NCBI GenBank assembly: GCA_029778615.1
Contig: JAKOPZ010000213.1
Span: forward strand, 1-52,313
Direction: 5' to 3'
DNA length: 52,313 bases
DNA from: Chloroflexota bacterium
GTDB taxonomy: Bacteria; Chloroflexota; Anaerolineae; UBA4142; SHND01
Shown piece after piece: positions 32,970 to 41,632 of this stretch. Position 1 is the stretch's first letter. Each line of letters starts with the position of its first letter. Both the position numbers and the translations under genes were made by a program. The notes under the pieces are model-generated. The model did not search any database. It was not told the DNA's origin and saw only the letters and a list, made by a program, of their open reading frames with translations.

Positions 32970-33818
32970 ATGAAGATTCAATGGAATGCGCGCGGGATTT
33001 TCGGATTGCTTTTCGTGATTCTCGCGCTCGTCAGTTTGGTAATTGACGCGGCAGGTCTCGTCGAGGTGTGGACGCTGCGCGAGCCAGTCACGCGGGATGC
33101 CATCAACACTCTTGATTTGCTCAACAGCACGCTCGATACGACATCGCAGGGACTCGGCGTTGCCAAGACAAGTTTGAAATCGGTCACGGGGACAATTGGC
33201 GCACTGCAAACAACGGTTGCGTCTGCCGCGACGACGATTGATAACGCGAGTTCGTCAGTCAGCTCGTTGAGCGGAATCATCGGCAAGAATTTGACGACGA
33301 CGATTAATTCCGCGTTGAGCACGCTCGACGCGGTCGAGAACACGACGAAAACGATTGACGAAGTACTGAGCAGTCTCGCAACATTGCCGCTGCTGAACAT
33401 TCAATACAATCCCGACAAACCGCTCAGCGCGAGCGTAAGTGATTTGTCGGACAAACTTCAAGAAGTTCCCCAATCGCTCGGCGACCTGGAAAAAAATCTC
33501 ACGTCGTCGAGTTCGAGTCTCGACCAAGTGAGCACGGACGCGCAAACGCTGGCATCCAGTTTGGGGCAAGTGCAAAGCGATATGGAAAAATTGGTCGGGG
33601 TGCTGGAACAGTACGAGGCGCAGGTGAAAGCGTTTCAGGGGACGGTGCGTAACTTGCGCGAAAATATTGTGACGATTGTTTGGGGCGTCGCGCTCTTTTT
33701 CACTTTTCTTTTGTTTTGGCTCGGCGTGACGATGGTGCAAACCTTGTGGCACGGTCTGGGATGGATGGGCATTCAGCCGCGCTGGTTTGAGGTATCGCAA
33801 ACGGCAACAGAGAAATGA
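32970..33818 (+). CDS. Membrane protein with long extracytoplasmic coiled coil
   Basis: A 282-residue protein with an N-terminal membrane helix (GIFGLLFVILALVSLVIDAAG, residues 9-29), a Ser/Thr-rich helical region of about 190 residues rich in spaced Leu (STLDTTSQGLGVAKTSL, LSSLSGIIGKNL, DLEKNLTSSSSSLDQV), then a second helix (IVWGVALFFTFLLFWLGVTMVQ). The topology suggests a hairpin coiled coil outside the membrane, like a chemoreceptor sensor stalk or spacer. No enzymatic domain is recognised. It lies 9 bp after the Amt-like gene and is probably co-expressed with it; a bidirectional terminator follows immediately. Confidence 0.7.
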   Translation: MKIQWNARGIFGLLFVILALVSLVIDAAGLVEVWTLREPVTRDAINTLDLLNSTLDTTSQGLGVAKTSLKSVTGTIGALQTTVASAATTIDNASSSVSSLSGIIGKNLTTTINSALSTLDAVENTTKTIDEVLSSLATLPLLNIQYNPDKPLSASVSDLSDKLQEVPQSLGDLEKNLTSSSSSLDQVSTDAQTLASSLGQVQSDMEKLVGVLEQYEAQVKAFQGTVRNLRENIVTIVWGVALFFTFLLFWLGVTMVQTLWHGLGWMGIQPRWFEVSQTATEK

Positions 33819-33852
33819 AAAATCGCGGTCACACGGACCGCGATTTTTTTTT
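33818..33852. terminator. Bidirectional terminator between convergent genes
   Basis: AAAAATCGCGGTC pairs with GACCGCGATTTTT around ACACG. A-rich and T-rich ends on both sides allow it to stop both the plus-strand coiled-coil gene (ends 33818) and the minus-strand GDPD gene (ends 33851). Confidence 0.85.
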
Positions 33853-34609
33853 ATTTCAACGCATCCCGAATCACATCCGGTTTGTTGGTGATGATTGCGT
33901 TCACGCCCAAACTCGCGAGGCGGCGCGCGGTATCGGGGTCGTCCACTGTCCACGTATTCACTTGCAATTTTTTGCGTCGCGCCCATTCCATATAGCGCGC
34001 GTCAATCATGGAATGTTCGGGATGCAGCGCTTGCGGCGACGCGAGCCAACGCGTCCACGCGCCGCGCAAATAAATTGGCATGGACGCGTCGTACAAAAAC
34101 CCGCGCGCAAGCCGCGCATTGATTTGCTTGGCGCGATACAAGGACAGCGCGCTGAACGACGAAAGCAAGATATTGCGTTGGACGCCGTAACGGGCAATCA
34201 CGTTTAATGCCTCGCGTTCGAGTCCGTCCGTAAAAACGCGTTCCGTTTTCAATTCGACGTTGATGAAGCATGGACGCGCGCGCCCCACCGGATGGAGCCA
34301 ATCACTCAACGCGTCGAAAACTTGGGCGAGTGTGGGAATCGGTTCGCCGCGATAATCTTCCGTTTTCCAACCCCCCGCGTCGAGTTGCGCGATTTCGCCG
34401 ATGGTTAAATCACTGACGCGTCCTTTGCCATCCGTTGTGCGGTCAACCGTATCGTCGTGAATGACGACGGGAACGCGGTCTTGGCACAGTTGCACATCGA
34501 GTTCGATGCCGTCTGCGCCGAGTTCGCGCGCGAGGCGAAACGCGGCGAGCGTATTTTCCGGCGCGTACGCCGAAGCGCCGCGGTGAGCAAGCACAAGAGG
34601 CATTGTCAT
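33851..34609 (-). CDS. Glycerophosphodiester phosphodiesterase
   Basis: A 252-residue TIM-barrel enzyme that hydrolyses glycerophosphodiesters to glycerol-3-phosphate and an alcohol. The catalytic HRG motif is in VLAHRGASAYAPENT (near residues 8-20), the metal-binding ExD is IELDVQLCQD, and the second His is VVIHDDTVDRTTDG. There is no signal peptide, so it is a cytoplasmic UgpQ-like form. A Met two codons downstream of the used start is equally possible. It lies 42 bp after the GT87 gene. Confidence 0.92.
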   Translation of the reverse strand: MTMPLVLAHRGASAYAPENTLAAFRLARELGADGIELDVQLCQDRVPVVIHDDTVDRTTDGKGRVSDLTIGEIAQLDAGGWKTEDYRGEPIPTLAQVFDALSDWLHPVGRARPCFINVELKTERVFTDGLEREALNVIARYGVQRNILLSSFSALSLYRAKQINARLARGFLYDASMPIYLRGAWTRWLASPQALHPEHSMIDARYMEWARRKKLQVNTWTVDDPDTARRLASLGVNAIITNKPDVIRDALK

Positions 34610-34651
34610 ATGCAGAGACCGCGCGGCGTACTCGCGCGCGCAAAATTCAAA

Positions 34652-35989
34652 TCACGATGTTGCGGCGGCGAATTGGACAGACGCCGGACGCGGTTGCAGT
34701 AAAGCGCGCCAATGCGTCGCGCGCGTCATAATCAGGATGATGATTCCAAAGAGCACGACCAAGCCAAGCGCATAAATGCGTTCGACCAAACTAACTCCCG
34801 CCGGACCCGTTTGTTTGGTGAGAAACTCGAACCCTTGCAGCGGCATACAAAAAATGCCCACATAAACGAGTAGCCCAAATGCCGCGAGCGTTTGGTCCAA
34901 CCGCCCCAGTCCCATTGACGAGGCGCGTGTCAGAATCAGTAACAGCAACGGCACGACGGGCAGAATCACAATCAAGTCATAACCGCCGTGGTAAAAAACC
35001 AACATGGTCCAAAGAATTGCCACAACCCACATCGCGTAATCGAGCAGCGGGCGCATCGCGTCTTCGGAATTTGAAACGGCGCGCCACCACAACGCCAGTC
35101 CCGCCAGCAGTCCCGCCGACACCACGAGCGAAAGTACGACCTGCGCCGCATTCCCCGCACCGACGAGACGCGAAAGCTGTACACCCACTTCGGTATCCGC
35201 TTGCGCCAAAGTTCCAAAGAGCGCGGCATATTGTTGCACAATCGTCAGCGGTGCGTCGCCACTCCATTGCGAAATTATCACGATGCCGAGAACTTGGACC
35301 AGCGCCGCGCTGCCCAGAATCAATAGATTGCGCGCGCGTCCTTCAAAGAGGAGATAAAGGACTGCCGGAAGCACCAGCGAATATTTGCTCAACGCGATGC
35401 CCAAAAGTACTCCGGCAATCAGCCACGCGCGTCGGCGCAAGAGGAGCGCGAGCAGGGTGAAGGTTATCGCGAGGAATGTCGTTTGCCCGTTGTTCAATAC
35501 AGCGCGAGTGCTGACCATTGCATAGGCGATGAGGAACACCAACAGTTTAGTCGGCAAAGATAAGTGCGCGCGTTCAGGAAAAAAGCGGAGGACAAGCCAC
35601 GGAATGCAGAGCGCAAAAATAAAATTGATGCCGGTCCAAAGCCACTTGGCAATATTCCACGAAAAAAATGCCAAGCCCGTCAAGAGCAAAACGAGAGGCG
35701 CGGTATTGGTGACGACGGTTGACATGTTGAGCGTGCCGACGCGCGGTTGCGTGGCGCCATCGAGGTACGGCAAGTTCGGCGCGGGTCTCGTCCCTTCCAG
35801 CGAAGCGCGGTACGGATTGTTGCCGTGCCGCACGGTATGTCCTTGATACCAATACGCGTGAAAATCGTATCCGCCGTTTGGCAGGGCAACATCACTTCGC
35901 ACGCGGCTGAGCACCAACAACAGCACAATCAAAATCAAGACGCTCACCGCAAGTGCCAAAATTCTTTCCGTGGTCAAAAAGCGATTCAT
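34652..35989 (-). CDS. GT87 (DUF2029)-family membrane glycosyltransferase
   Basis: A 445-residue protein with about ten membrane helices. The early periplasmic loop contains GGYDFHAYWYQGH with an acidic residue, followed by NPYRASLEG, the pattern of GT87 mannosyltransferases that use polyprenyl-phosphate sugars. The segment LNNGQTTFLAITFTLLALLL is also typical. The sugar acceptor is unknown. It is transcribed with the esterase upstream and the GDPD downstream. It starts at an ATG 58 bp after the esterase stop, with AGAGG as a possible ribosome site. Confidence 0.75.
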   Translation of the reverse strand: MNRFLTTERILALAVSVLILIVLLLVLSRVRSDVALPNGGYDFHAYWYQGHTVRHGNNPYRASLEGTRPAPNLPYLDGATQPRVGTLNMSTVVTNTAPLVLLLTGLAFFSWNIAKWLWTGINFIFALCIPWLVLRFFPERAHLSLPTKLLVFLIAYAMVSTRAVLNNGQTTFLAITFTLLALLLRRRAWLIAGVLLGIALSKYSLVLPAVLYLLFEGRARNLLILGSAALVQVLGIVIISQWSGDAPLTIVQQYAALFGTLAQADTEVGVQLSRLVGAGNAAQVVLSLVVSAGLLAGLALWWRAVSNSEDAMRPLLDYAMWVVAILWTMLVFYHGGYDLIVILPVVPLLLLILTRASSMGLGRLDQTLAAFGLLVYVGIFCMPLQGFEFLTKQTGPAGVSLVERIYALGLVVLFGIIILIMTRATHWRALLQPRPASVQFAAATS

Positions 35990-36047
35990 GGGCGGTGCCT
36001 CTCTTGTCCGTCACATTGCGAGCCATTGGAACAATTTTTTTTTACAG

Positions 36048-36995
36048 TCACTGGCAGGATGCAGCAATGAATGATGCCAAGTCTTGAATCAACGTTGGTT
36101 TTTCCTGCACGAGCGCGTCAAACAACAAGCCCGCGTGCCCAGCGCCCGCATAAATTTTCAATTCGCTTTTTGCGCCGGCGGCGCGCAGCGCGTTTTGTAG
36201 ATGTTGGCTGATAGAGAGAGGGACGGTTTCGTCGCGGTCACCATGAATCAAAAGGATCGGCGGCAAGTCGGCGCGCACAAACTCGGTGAGGGATCCGCGC
36301 GAAAAATTTTCCGCGCCGCCAAAAATATTTGCCAATTGCGTGCCATCATCGCCTTTGAACGTTTTTTGGAAAGCCAACTGTTCGTTTATGTCGTACGGTC
36401 CCGCAATCCCGTACCAGCCGCAAATTTCTTGCGACGAATGGTTCAAGGCGGCGAGATAATTTGGGTCAAAGACCACCAACCCCGAAAGATGCGCGCCCGC
36501 CGACTGTCCGCCCAGCACAATGCGATTCTTGTCTCCGCCGTATGCGGAAATATGTTCACGCGTCCACGCCAGCACTTGCGCGATTTCTTGTGCTTGTTGA
36601 AAGGCATTGGCTTGAGGATACAGCGTGTACCCGGGAATGACAATGACGAAATTTTCCGACAATGCTTTTTGCGCGACGGGAGCGTACAATTCCTTGTCGC
36701 CGCTGTTCCAGCTGCCGCCGTGGACCCAAATCAAGACCGGATAAAGTCCGCTTGCCTGCGGTTGATAAATGTCCAACTTTTCGCGCGGCAGTGTGCCGTA
36801 CGCAATGTTCTTAATGATGCCGGGGTACTCGCCGTAAAACCGGTCGGCTATGCGTTTCGCATTGAGCAGTTGGAGCGTATACGAAATATCGGCGCGATAG
36901 ATAAAGCCAACCACGGCGAGACTCGCCGCCATCAATGCCAAAAGCCAAAAAATGAGTGGCATCGGAATTCCGCTGCGCGCGGCGGAGCGTTTCAC
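36048..36995 (-). CDS. Membrane-anchored alpha/beta hydrolase (HSL/carboxylesterase type)
   Basis: A 315-residue esterase with an N-terminal membrane anchor (LIFWLLALMAASLAVVGFIY, residues 14-33). The oxyanion-hole motif is HGGSWNSGD. The nucleophile is Ser in GGQSAGAHLSG, the acid is Asp in HGDRDETVPL, and the base is His in GAGHAGLLFD. The HGG motif places it with hormone-sensitive-lipase-like or BD-FAE-type esterases. The substrate is unknown. Two GATC sites lie 37 bp apart in this gene, unusual in a window where they are rare. Its start overlaps the PaiB-like gene by 4 bp. Confidence 0.87.
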   Translation of the reverse strand: MKRSAARSGIPMPLIFWLLALMAASLAVVGFIYRADISYTLQLLNAKRIADRFYGEYPGIIKNIAYGTLPREKLDIYQPQASGLYPVLIWVHGGSWNSGDKELYAPVAQKALSENFVIVIPGYTLYPQANAFQQAQEIAQVLAWTREHISAYGGDKNRIVLGGQSAGAHLSGLVVFDPNYLAALNHSSQEICGWYGIAGPYDINEQLAFQKTFKGDDGTQLANIFGGAENFSRGSLTEFVRADLPPILLIHGDRDETVPLSISQHLQNALRAAGAKSELKIYAGAGHAGLLFDALVQEKPTLIQDLASFIAASCQ

Positions 36996-37621
36996 GCGGT
37001 GCTCAATTTCTCGCGCATTCGCGCGCCGATTTCATATTCAATTTGTTCGGGGCGCGCGCTCAATGCCGCAACAATGTTTTCTTGCTCCACGCGTGAACGG
37101 TCTTGGCTCAGTTTGAAACGCGCGTCCAAACGCGTCACGCGCAATTCAAACGCGACAATGCCATTCGCTTTGGCGTGTTTGAAATCCTCCGGCAGCAAAG
37201 CCCATCGTTCGAGCGTGCCTTCAAACTGCATCACCATGCGTTCCACCACTTGCAAGCGTTCGGTGACGCGTGCCAAAATGCGCGGCACACCGTACGCGTG
37301 GACGGCAACATAATTCCATGTGGGCACGCTCAACGGGCGTTCATAGTGGCGCGTGGAAATGAACGCGTGCGGTTCTTGGAAAATCACGAGCGCGTCGGGC
37401 GTCCCGTCAACGTCACTCGCAAAATCCAGCCACTGCGTATTGGCGCGCGCGAGATGCGCGGTGAGGAAAATTTCCGCGTCGCGCTCGTCAACCAAAACGG
37501 GTAAATGCGTTGCCGTGATTTTTCCGTCGCGCGTGGTAACCAATGTGGCGAACGGATATTTGCGCGCGAACGCGATAATTTTTGCGCGGTCCGCTTCGCG
37601 ATTGTGAAAAGGAATGTACAT
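36992..37621 (-). CDS. PaiB-like FMN-binding protein
   Basis: A 209-residue split-barrel flavoprotein of the FMN_bind_2 family. The N-terminus MYIPFHNREADRAKIIAFARKYPFATLVT, with THLPVLV, TAHLARANTQW, and STRHYERPLSVPTWNYVAVHAYG further on, is characteristic (named here by fragments). In Bacillus, PaiB is a repressor acting on sporulation and protease genes; other members are FMN-dependent enzymes, so a regulatory role is not certain. It lies 5 bp after the adenosine deaminase gene and overlaps the esterase by 4 bp. Confidence 0.85.
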   Translation of the reverse strand: MYIPFHNREADRAKIIAFARKYPFATLVTTRDGKITATHLPVLVDERDAEIFLTAHLARANTQWLDFASDVDGTPDALVIFQEPHAFISTRHYERPLSVPTWNYVAVHAYGVPRILARVTERLQVVERMVMQFEGTLERWALLPEDFKHAKANGIVAFELRVTRLDARFKLSQDRSRVEQENIVAALSARPEQIEYEIGARMREKLSTA

Positions 37622-37626
37622 GGCGC

Positions 37627-38664
37627 TTAGAAGTTTGCCGGATGCAAGCGCGAAAACTCGGCGCGAAAATCTTGCTCCAGATTCATTTTGTCTTCAGCGG
37701 GCAAGAGCGACGCGCGCAGCGCGTTGATGGTGAGTTTTTCGCAAATCACTTGATTCCAGCCGAATGTATTGCAGCAGTTCAAAAATTCATCCGTGAGAGT
37801 GGTATTGAACATCGGCGGGTCGTCCGAATTGAGTGTTACGTACAGCCCCTTTTTCACCAACGTCGTTATCGGATGTTCCGCGAGCGTTGGCGCGACGTTC
37901 AAACACACATTGCTCGTCGGACACACTTCGAGCGGAATTTGATGCTCGCGTAAATACTGCACGAGATTTTCATCTTCCAAACAGCGCACGCCGTGCCCGA
38001 TGCGTCGCGAACGCCCGACGCGCAGCGCGCTCCAAATGCTGTCGGCGCCGCCGGTCTCGCCCGCGTGCAAAATGCACGGGATGCCCGCCGCGTTCACGAG
38101 GTCAAACGCCGCGCGGAATTTTTCGGGTGGATGTCCCACTTCATAGCCGCCGAGCCCGAGCGCGCACACCCCGTTGCCATAGTGCTTGACCACTTGTTCG
38201 GCAGTCACCATTCCAACTTCGGGCGTCACTTCACGCGCAATATCTACAATGACGTTCATCGTCACGCCAAGTTCGCGTTCTGCCCACATGCGCGCGCGTT
38301 TCAACGCCGCGAATTGGTCGTCGAATGAAATGCCGTTGTATTGAAAAATGGTGTACGCCGTGTACGTCGGCTCCGAGTATTGAATGTTTTGCTCCGCTTG
38401 TCCGGCGAGAAACTCGCGCGCAATCAATTCAATATCATCCGCCGTTTTGAGACACGACGAAATTTTCACATAGATTTCGACGAAATGGGGAAAATCGCGG
38501 AACTTGTACCATTGGCGCAATTCTTCAACCGTGTGGTACGGCAGTTCCACATTGTTGCGGCGCGCCAGTCGCAGTAACGTTTCGGGGCGAATGGCACCTT
38601 CAAGGTGAACGTGCAACTCCACCTTGGGCATGGCGCGGATAAATGATTCGAGTTGCGGAGACAT
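37627..38664 (-). CDS. add: Adenosine deaminase
   Basis: A 345-residue amidohydrolase converting adenosine to inosine. Zinc ligands are His18 and His20 (ELHVHLEGA), His200 (CILHAGET) and Asp281 (LNSDDPPMF); Glu203 and His224 (RIGHGVR) are catalytic. Length and motifs fit bacterial adenosine deaminase. Adenine deaminase activity is a possible alternative, as the two share most motifs. It is 24 bp downstream of the conserved unknown gene and 5 bp upstream of the PaiB-like gene, in one transcript. Confidence 0.9.
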   Translation of the reverse strand: MSPQLESFIRAMPKVELHVHLEGAIRPETLLRLARRNNVELPYHTVEELRQWYKFRDFPHFVEIYVKISSCLKTADDIELIAREFLAGQAEQNIQYSEPTYTAYTIFQYNGISFDDQFAALKRARMWAERELGVTMNVIVDIAREVTPEVGMVTAEQVVKHYGNGVCALGLGGYEVGHPPEKFRAAFDLVNAAGIPCILHAGETGGADSIWSALRVGRSRRIGHGVRCLEDENLVQYLREHQIPLEVCPTSNVCLNVAPTLAEHPITTLVKKGLYVTLNSDDPPMFNTTLTDEFLNCCNTFGWNQVICEKLTINALRASLLPAEDKMNLEQDFRAEFSRLHPANF

Positions 38665-38688
38665 TCAAAACACTCGGCGCGAGGAGGA

Positions 38689-39405
38689 CTAGGTTTTCAA
38701 CCCAACCAAAATGTCGCTGTTGGGATGAATACCCTGTACGGTCATGCGCGAGATGCGTTCGCCCGCGTCGAGCAGCTCTTGCGCGCGGGGAATGTCCACA
38801 AACGCGCCTGCGACATCGTACGAACGCAGCCAACCCGCGCGCGCCTGACAAAAGAGGTCGTGGTCGAAATTCGCTTCTTCGGTGACTTGGTCGTTCCGCA
38901 AATCCAACGTTGGAAAATAGAGCAGCTGCGGATTCCGCGTCGGAAATTCTACTGCCAAGGGCTGAACGGTATTTGTCCCCGCGCGCAATTTGAACACCGC
39001 GAATCCAAATTCGCTGTACTCGGGCAGCTGATTCCACACATTCAGCGGAATGCGAAAGCGCGCGTCCAACGCGTCCAGTTGTTTTTGTGTAGGCACGAAT
39101 GACGCTTCAAAGCTGCCAACTTCATGCGTCATCACATGCGTCGCCTGTTTGGTAGTCGGCGCATTCCGCGTCAGCGGAAAACCTTTGTCAATGTCTGCAA
39201 ACAAGTCGGGGTATCCCGACAAGCTTGGAAAACGCACCGCGTCCGGCGCGATGTCCGGCGGTGTCGGCAGAGGCAAAATCAATGCGACATCACTGCCCGC
39301 CGTATACTCCATTTGATACACGATGATTTGCGTGCCGCGATTGGTCGCGCGCGCGAAAATGCGCGTGTTGGCAACGCGCGAAACATTTCCTGAAAAACAG
39401 CCCAT
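38689..39405 (-). CDS. Conserved protein of unknown function (MGCF... TRIFAR type)
   Basis: A 238-residue protein starting MGCFSGNVSRVANTRIFAR. Recognisable phrases are GTQIIVYQMEY, VALILPLPTP, VRFPSLSGYPDLFADIDKGFP and FDHDLFCQ. I recall similar N-termini in uncharacterised proteins from several bacterial phyla; no function is known to me. Cys3 is next to the start and could be a reactive or metal-binding residue rather than lipidated. The start at 39405 is chosen because it fits those N-termini and lies about 83 bp from a good promoter; a frame from 39450 is longer but lacks support. It is followed by adenosine deaminase. Confidence 0.65.
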   Translation of the reverse strand: MGCFSGNVSRVANTRIFARATNRGTQIIVYQMEYTAGSDVALILPLPTPPDIAPDAVRFPSLSGYPDLFADIDKGFPLTRNAPTTKQATHVMTHEVGSFEASFVPTQKQLDALDARFRIPLNVWNQLPEYSEFGFAVFKLRAGTNTVQPLAVEFPTRNPQLLYFPTLDLRNDQVTEEANFDHDLFCQARAGWLRSYDVAGAFVDIPRAQELLDAGERISRMTVQGIHPNSDILVGLKT

Positions 39406-39494
39406 AGCTTGTATCCGCTCCGCTTGTACAGTGTGTGAGTTCGCAGGCAAATCGTAATTCGCTGCGAACGTTGATGACCGAAATTATCAACCGC

Positions 39495-39523
39495 ATAATA
39501 ACGGATTGCGCGGCACGATGCAA
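39495..39523 (-). promoter_or_regulatory. Sigma70-like promoter for the conserved unknown / adenosine deaminase unit
   Basis: On the minus strand, TTGCAT (39518-39523), a 17-bp spacer and TATTAT (39495-39500). Transcription would begin about 39488. The leader contains an inverted repeat GTTCGCAG / CTGCGAAC (39439-39469). Apart from this promoter and leader, the gap 39406-39585 shows nothing coding. Confidence 0.5.
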
Positions 39524-39585
39524 AAATCATAGAGTGCACGTTGTGTTCGCCGCCGCGCCGAGACCCCAAGTCACATAGTCATTTT

Positions 39586-39738
39586 TCAAATTGGCGCAGT
39601 GGCGCGTATTTCTTTGCAGTCCAATCTGAATGTTGTCAATTTCCGCGTCGTTCTGTTCCACGCGCGCAGCATATCGAGTTCATGACGCAGTGCGTCATTT
39701 TCGGCGGCGGGCGGAGGTGTTATGCCGGGCTCGTTCAT
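39586..39738 (-). CDS. Possible small protein (50 residues)
   Basis: An open frame of 50 codons starting MNEPGITPPPAAENDALRH, 19 bp after the flavoenzyme stop, with AAAGAGAA before the ATG. It has a Pro-rich start and a short Leu/Arg-rich helix (DMLRAWNRTTRKL). No family is recognised. It may be a real small protein co-transcribed with the flavoenzyme or only an open frame. Confidence 0.35.
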   Translation of the reverse strand: MNEPGITPPPAAENDALRHELDMLRAWNRTTRKLTTFRLDCKEIRATAPI

Positions 39739-39757
39739 AAGCGATTCTCTTTCTGCG

Positions 39758-41119
39758 CTAGAGTTGTCCCGAACGCGCGTCCCAATGCTCCAACTGCGCG
39801 CGATATTCCGCGTCCTGATAACGCGCCGGCAGGAACCATTTTGCATACGCGGGCAGCGGCGCGCCCACAACATGTGCGCTCACCAAATCCGCCGCGCCTT
39901 GCGAAGCCATGATGCCAAAACCCGAAAGCGCGCCGCACACGTACACACCATCGATCGGTAACGGACCGAGCAGTGGGCGATTCTCGCGCGTCTTGCAATA
40001 ATACCCGCCATCCACCACAACATCGCGCCCGCGTCCAAAATACACGCGCACTTCGGGAATCATCCGCGCGAGTCCGCGCAAAACTATCTCTGCATAATGC
40101 GGCGCAATTGGCGGCGGCTCGGCAAATTCGGACGCGCGCGCGTCGTACGTCCACAACGCCATGATGCTTGGATTGTCCGCCGTTCCTTTTGGCAAAAAAT
40201 GAACGCCGCCCGGAAATTCAGCGCAGAGCCAACGCGTTTCGGTTGACGCGCCAAAGCGGGCGCGTTCCGCTGCGCTCCATTCCAATTCTTGCGCGTCGTC
40301 CCACAAAAGCAAATCGGCATAGCGCGGAAAAACACGCGCCGTATCGCGCAGTGTAATTTTGGCGTGCAGCTCGTTGTAGACGGGCAATTCAATTTCGAGC
40401 ATACGCGCAATCTCTGGCAAAAGCGGACCTGCGGCAATGACGAGCGTGCGCGTAGAAATGTGCGCGCCCGAAGCGAGCGAAACGGTTTCGATGCGATTGC
40501 CGCGCGTGGAAATTTTTTCAACGCGGTCTCGGAGAAGTTGTACGCCGCGCGCGCGGGCTTGCGCGAGCAGCCAATTACCCAGCGCGTGAGAATCAAATGC
40601 GCCGCAGCGTCGAACATGCAGCAGCGCAACGGCGTCCGGCGTTACACGCGGATACAGCTCGCGAATCGTTTCGGGATTGGTGATAAGGTCGGTGCCGTTG
40701 ACGAATGAATTCGCCATGACGATAGAAGCGAGATAGTCTTGCCGGTTGTGGTGTTCGCGGAATTTGCCGACGCCGCGCTGTTCGGCATCGCGCGCGAGGG
40801 CGCGCCATGTCTCAATTTGAGATTCGCGCGCGGTGAGATACATGTACCCGTTTTGGGATAATTGAATCGCATGATTCGTTTGCGTGTCAATCTCTTGAAG
40901 CAAATCTATCGAACGATTGAGCAAGCGTACCATCGCGTCGCCCGGACCGGGAAACCAATTGCGGTACGCCATGGTGCCGCGACTGCTCGTAAGTGAAAGC
41001 GGCGCGCGTTCATCCACCAGCGCGATGTTTTTGAGATTGTGCTTGACGGCGAGGTGATACGCGACGGCGATGCCCGCCATGCCCGCGCCGAGAACCACGA
41101 TATCCGTTTGGCTCGCCAT
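39758..41119 (-). CDS. FAD-dependent amino-acid oxidase-like enzyme (DAO family)
   Basis: A 453-residue flavoprotein of the glycine/D-amino-acid oxidase family. The N-terminal dinucleotide motif is VVLGAGMAGIAVAYHLA (near residues 8-24), ending with the acidic NIALVDERAPL. The C-terminal FAD segment GVYVCGALSGFGIMASQGAADLV (given by its ends) is typical. Oxidation of a secondary amine or amino acid with release of H2O2 is likely; the substrate is unknown. The ATG is 7 bp after a perfect TATAAT and has no ribosome site, which suggests a leaderless transcript. Confidence 0.85.
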   Translation of the reverse strand: MASQTDIVVLGAGMAGIAVAYHLAVKHNLKNIALVDERAPLSLTSSRGTMAYRNWFPGPGDAMVRLLNRSIDLLQEIDTQTNHAIQLSQNGYMYLTARESQIETWRALARDAEQRGVGKFREHHNRQDYLASIVMANSFVNGTDLITNPETIRELYPRVTPDAVALLHVRRCGAFDSHALGNWLLAQARARGVQLLRDRVEKISTRGNRIETVSLASGAHISTRTLVIAAGPLLPEIARMLEIELPVYNELHAKITLRDTARVFPRYADLLLWDDAQELEWSAAERARFGASTETRWLCAEFPGGVHFLPKGTADNPSIMALWTYDARASEFAEPPPIAPHYAEIVLRGLARMIPEVRVYFGRGRDVVVDGGYYCKTRENRPLLGPLPIDGVYVCGALSGFGIMASQGAADLVSAHVVGAPLPAYAKWFLPARYQDAEYRAQLEHWDARSGQL

Positions 41120-41126
41120 GTGGAGA

Positions 41127-41132
41127 ATTATA
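41127..41132 (-). promoter_or_regulatory. -10 box giving a probable leaderless transcript
   Basis: A perfect TATAAT on the minus strand ends 7 bases before the ATG of the flavoenzyme gene, so transcription should start at the start codon. It directly abuts the T-run of the upstream terminator. No good -35 is seen because the terminator stem occupies that space. Confidence 0.5.
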
Positions 41133-41160
41133 AAACAAAAGGACGGATGGAATCCGTCCT
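41132..41160 (-). terminator. Rho-independent terminator after the small SHOCT gene
   Basis: GGACGGATT pairs with AATCCGTCC (41141-41159), with TTTTGTTTT following on the minus strand. It begins at the stop codon of the small SHOCT gene. Confidence 0.8.
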
Positions 41161-41417
41161 CATGGTAAAGCGTTCAATCGTTTTTCCCATTTCTCTCTTA
41201 TCGTCTTGTATATCGCTTCGGATATTTCACCATTCGCTAAACGCACATCAAGTTTATCCAGCAACTGTTGAATTTCCGCGCGCGTTGGAGGAACGGTCAA
41301 TGCGTTCATACTTGCGCGGGCGTCAAACGCGTTTGAAAACGCGTCGCCGAGCGCGCGACTCATCATGCCGCCAAGCGCGAGTCCCGCGCCGAATTTGATG
41401 AAATCGGAAGTGTCCAT
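41160..41417 (-). CDS. Small SHOCT-like protein, partial paralogue of the SPFH protein tail
   Basis: An 85-residue protein. The N-terminal part (FIKFGAGLALGGMMSRALGDAFSN) resembles the Gly-rich segment of the SPFH-SHOCT protein at 41918-42967. The C-terminal 36 residues (IQQLLDKLDVRLANGEISE ... KWEKRL) match that protein's tail (VQALLDNLDMRFANGQISE ... KWQERL) at 19 of 36 positions. It therefore looks like a detached copy of the oligomerising tail. It starts 2 bp after the hicA stop and uses a GGAGG within the last hicA codons, so its translation is coupled to the toxin gene. The function is unknown; it might compete with or bind the SPFH complex. Confidence 0.75.
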   Translation of the reverse strand: MDTSDFIKFGAGLALGGMMSRALGDAFSNAFDARASMNALTVPPTRAEIQQLLDKLDVRLANGEISEAIYKTIREKWEKRLNALP

Positions 41418-41419
41418 AT

Positions 41420-41632
41420 TCAAATATCCTCCGGCGTTAGTCCCGTTCTCTTGGCAATGCGCGCAAGCATGACGAGTCCGATTTCCTCACCATCGTGGAA
41501 GGCAAAAACATAATCGTGCCAACCCTCGCGTTCGAGGGTGCGATGCGAACCGGATTGACGCTTGATGCTCCATCCAATACGCAAGAGCGCAGCGAGTACG
41601 CGTGATGCTTTGGCGGATTTCCATGGCCTCAT
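41420..41632 (-). CDS. hicA: HicA-type mRNA interferase toxin
   Basis: A 70-residue protein with the double-stranded RNA-binding-like fold of HicA. The catalytic His is in RQSGSHRTLER, and the C-terminal VMLARIAKRTGLTPEDI is diagnostic. It would cleave mRNA in the ribosome-bound state unless bound by HicB. Its start overlaps the hicB stop by 4 bp. The antitoxin-first order is less common than hicA-hicB but well known. Confidence 0.88.
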   Translation of the reverse strand: MRPWKSAKASRVLAALLRIGWSIKRQSGSHRTLEREGWHDYVFAFHDGEEIGLVMLARIAKRTGLTPEDI

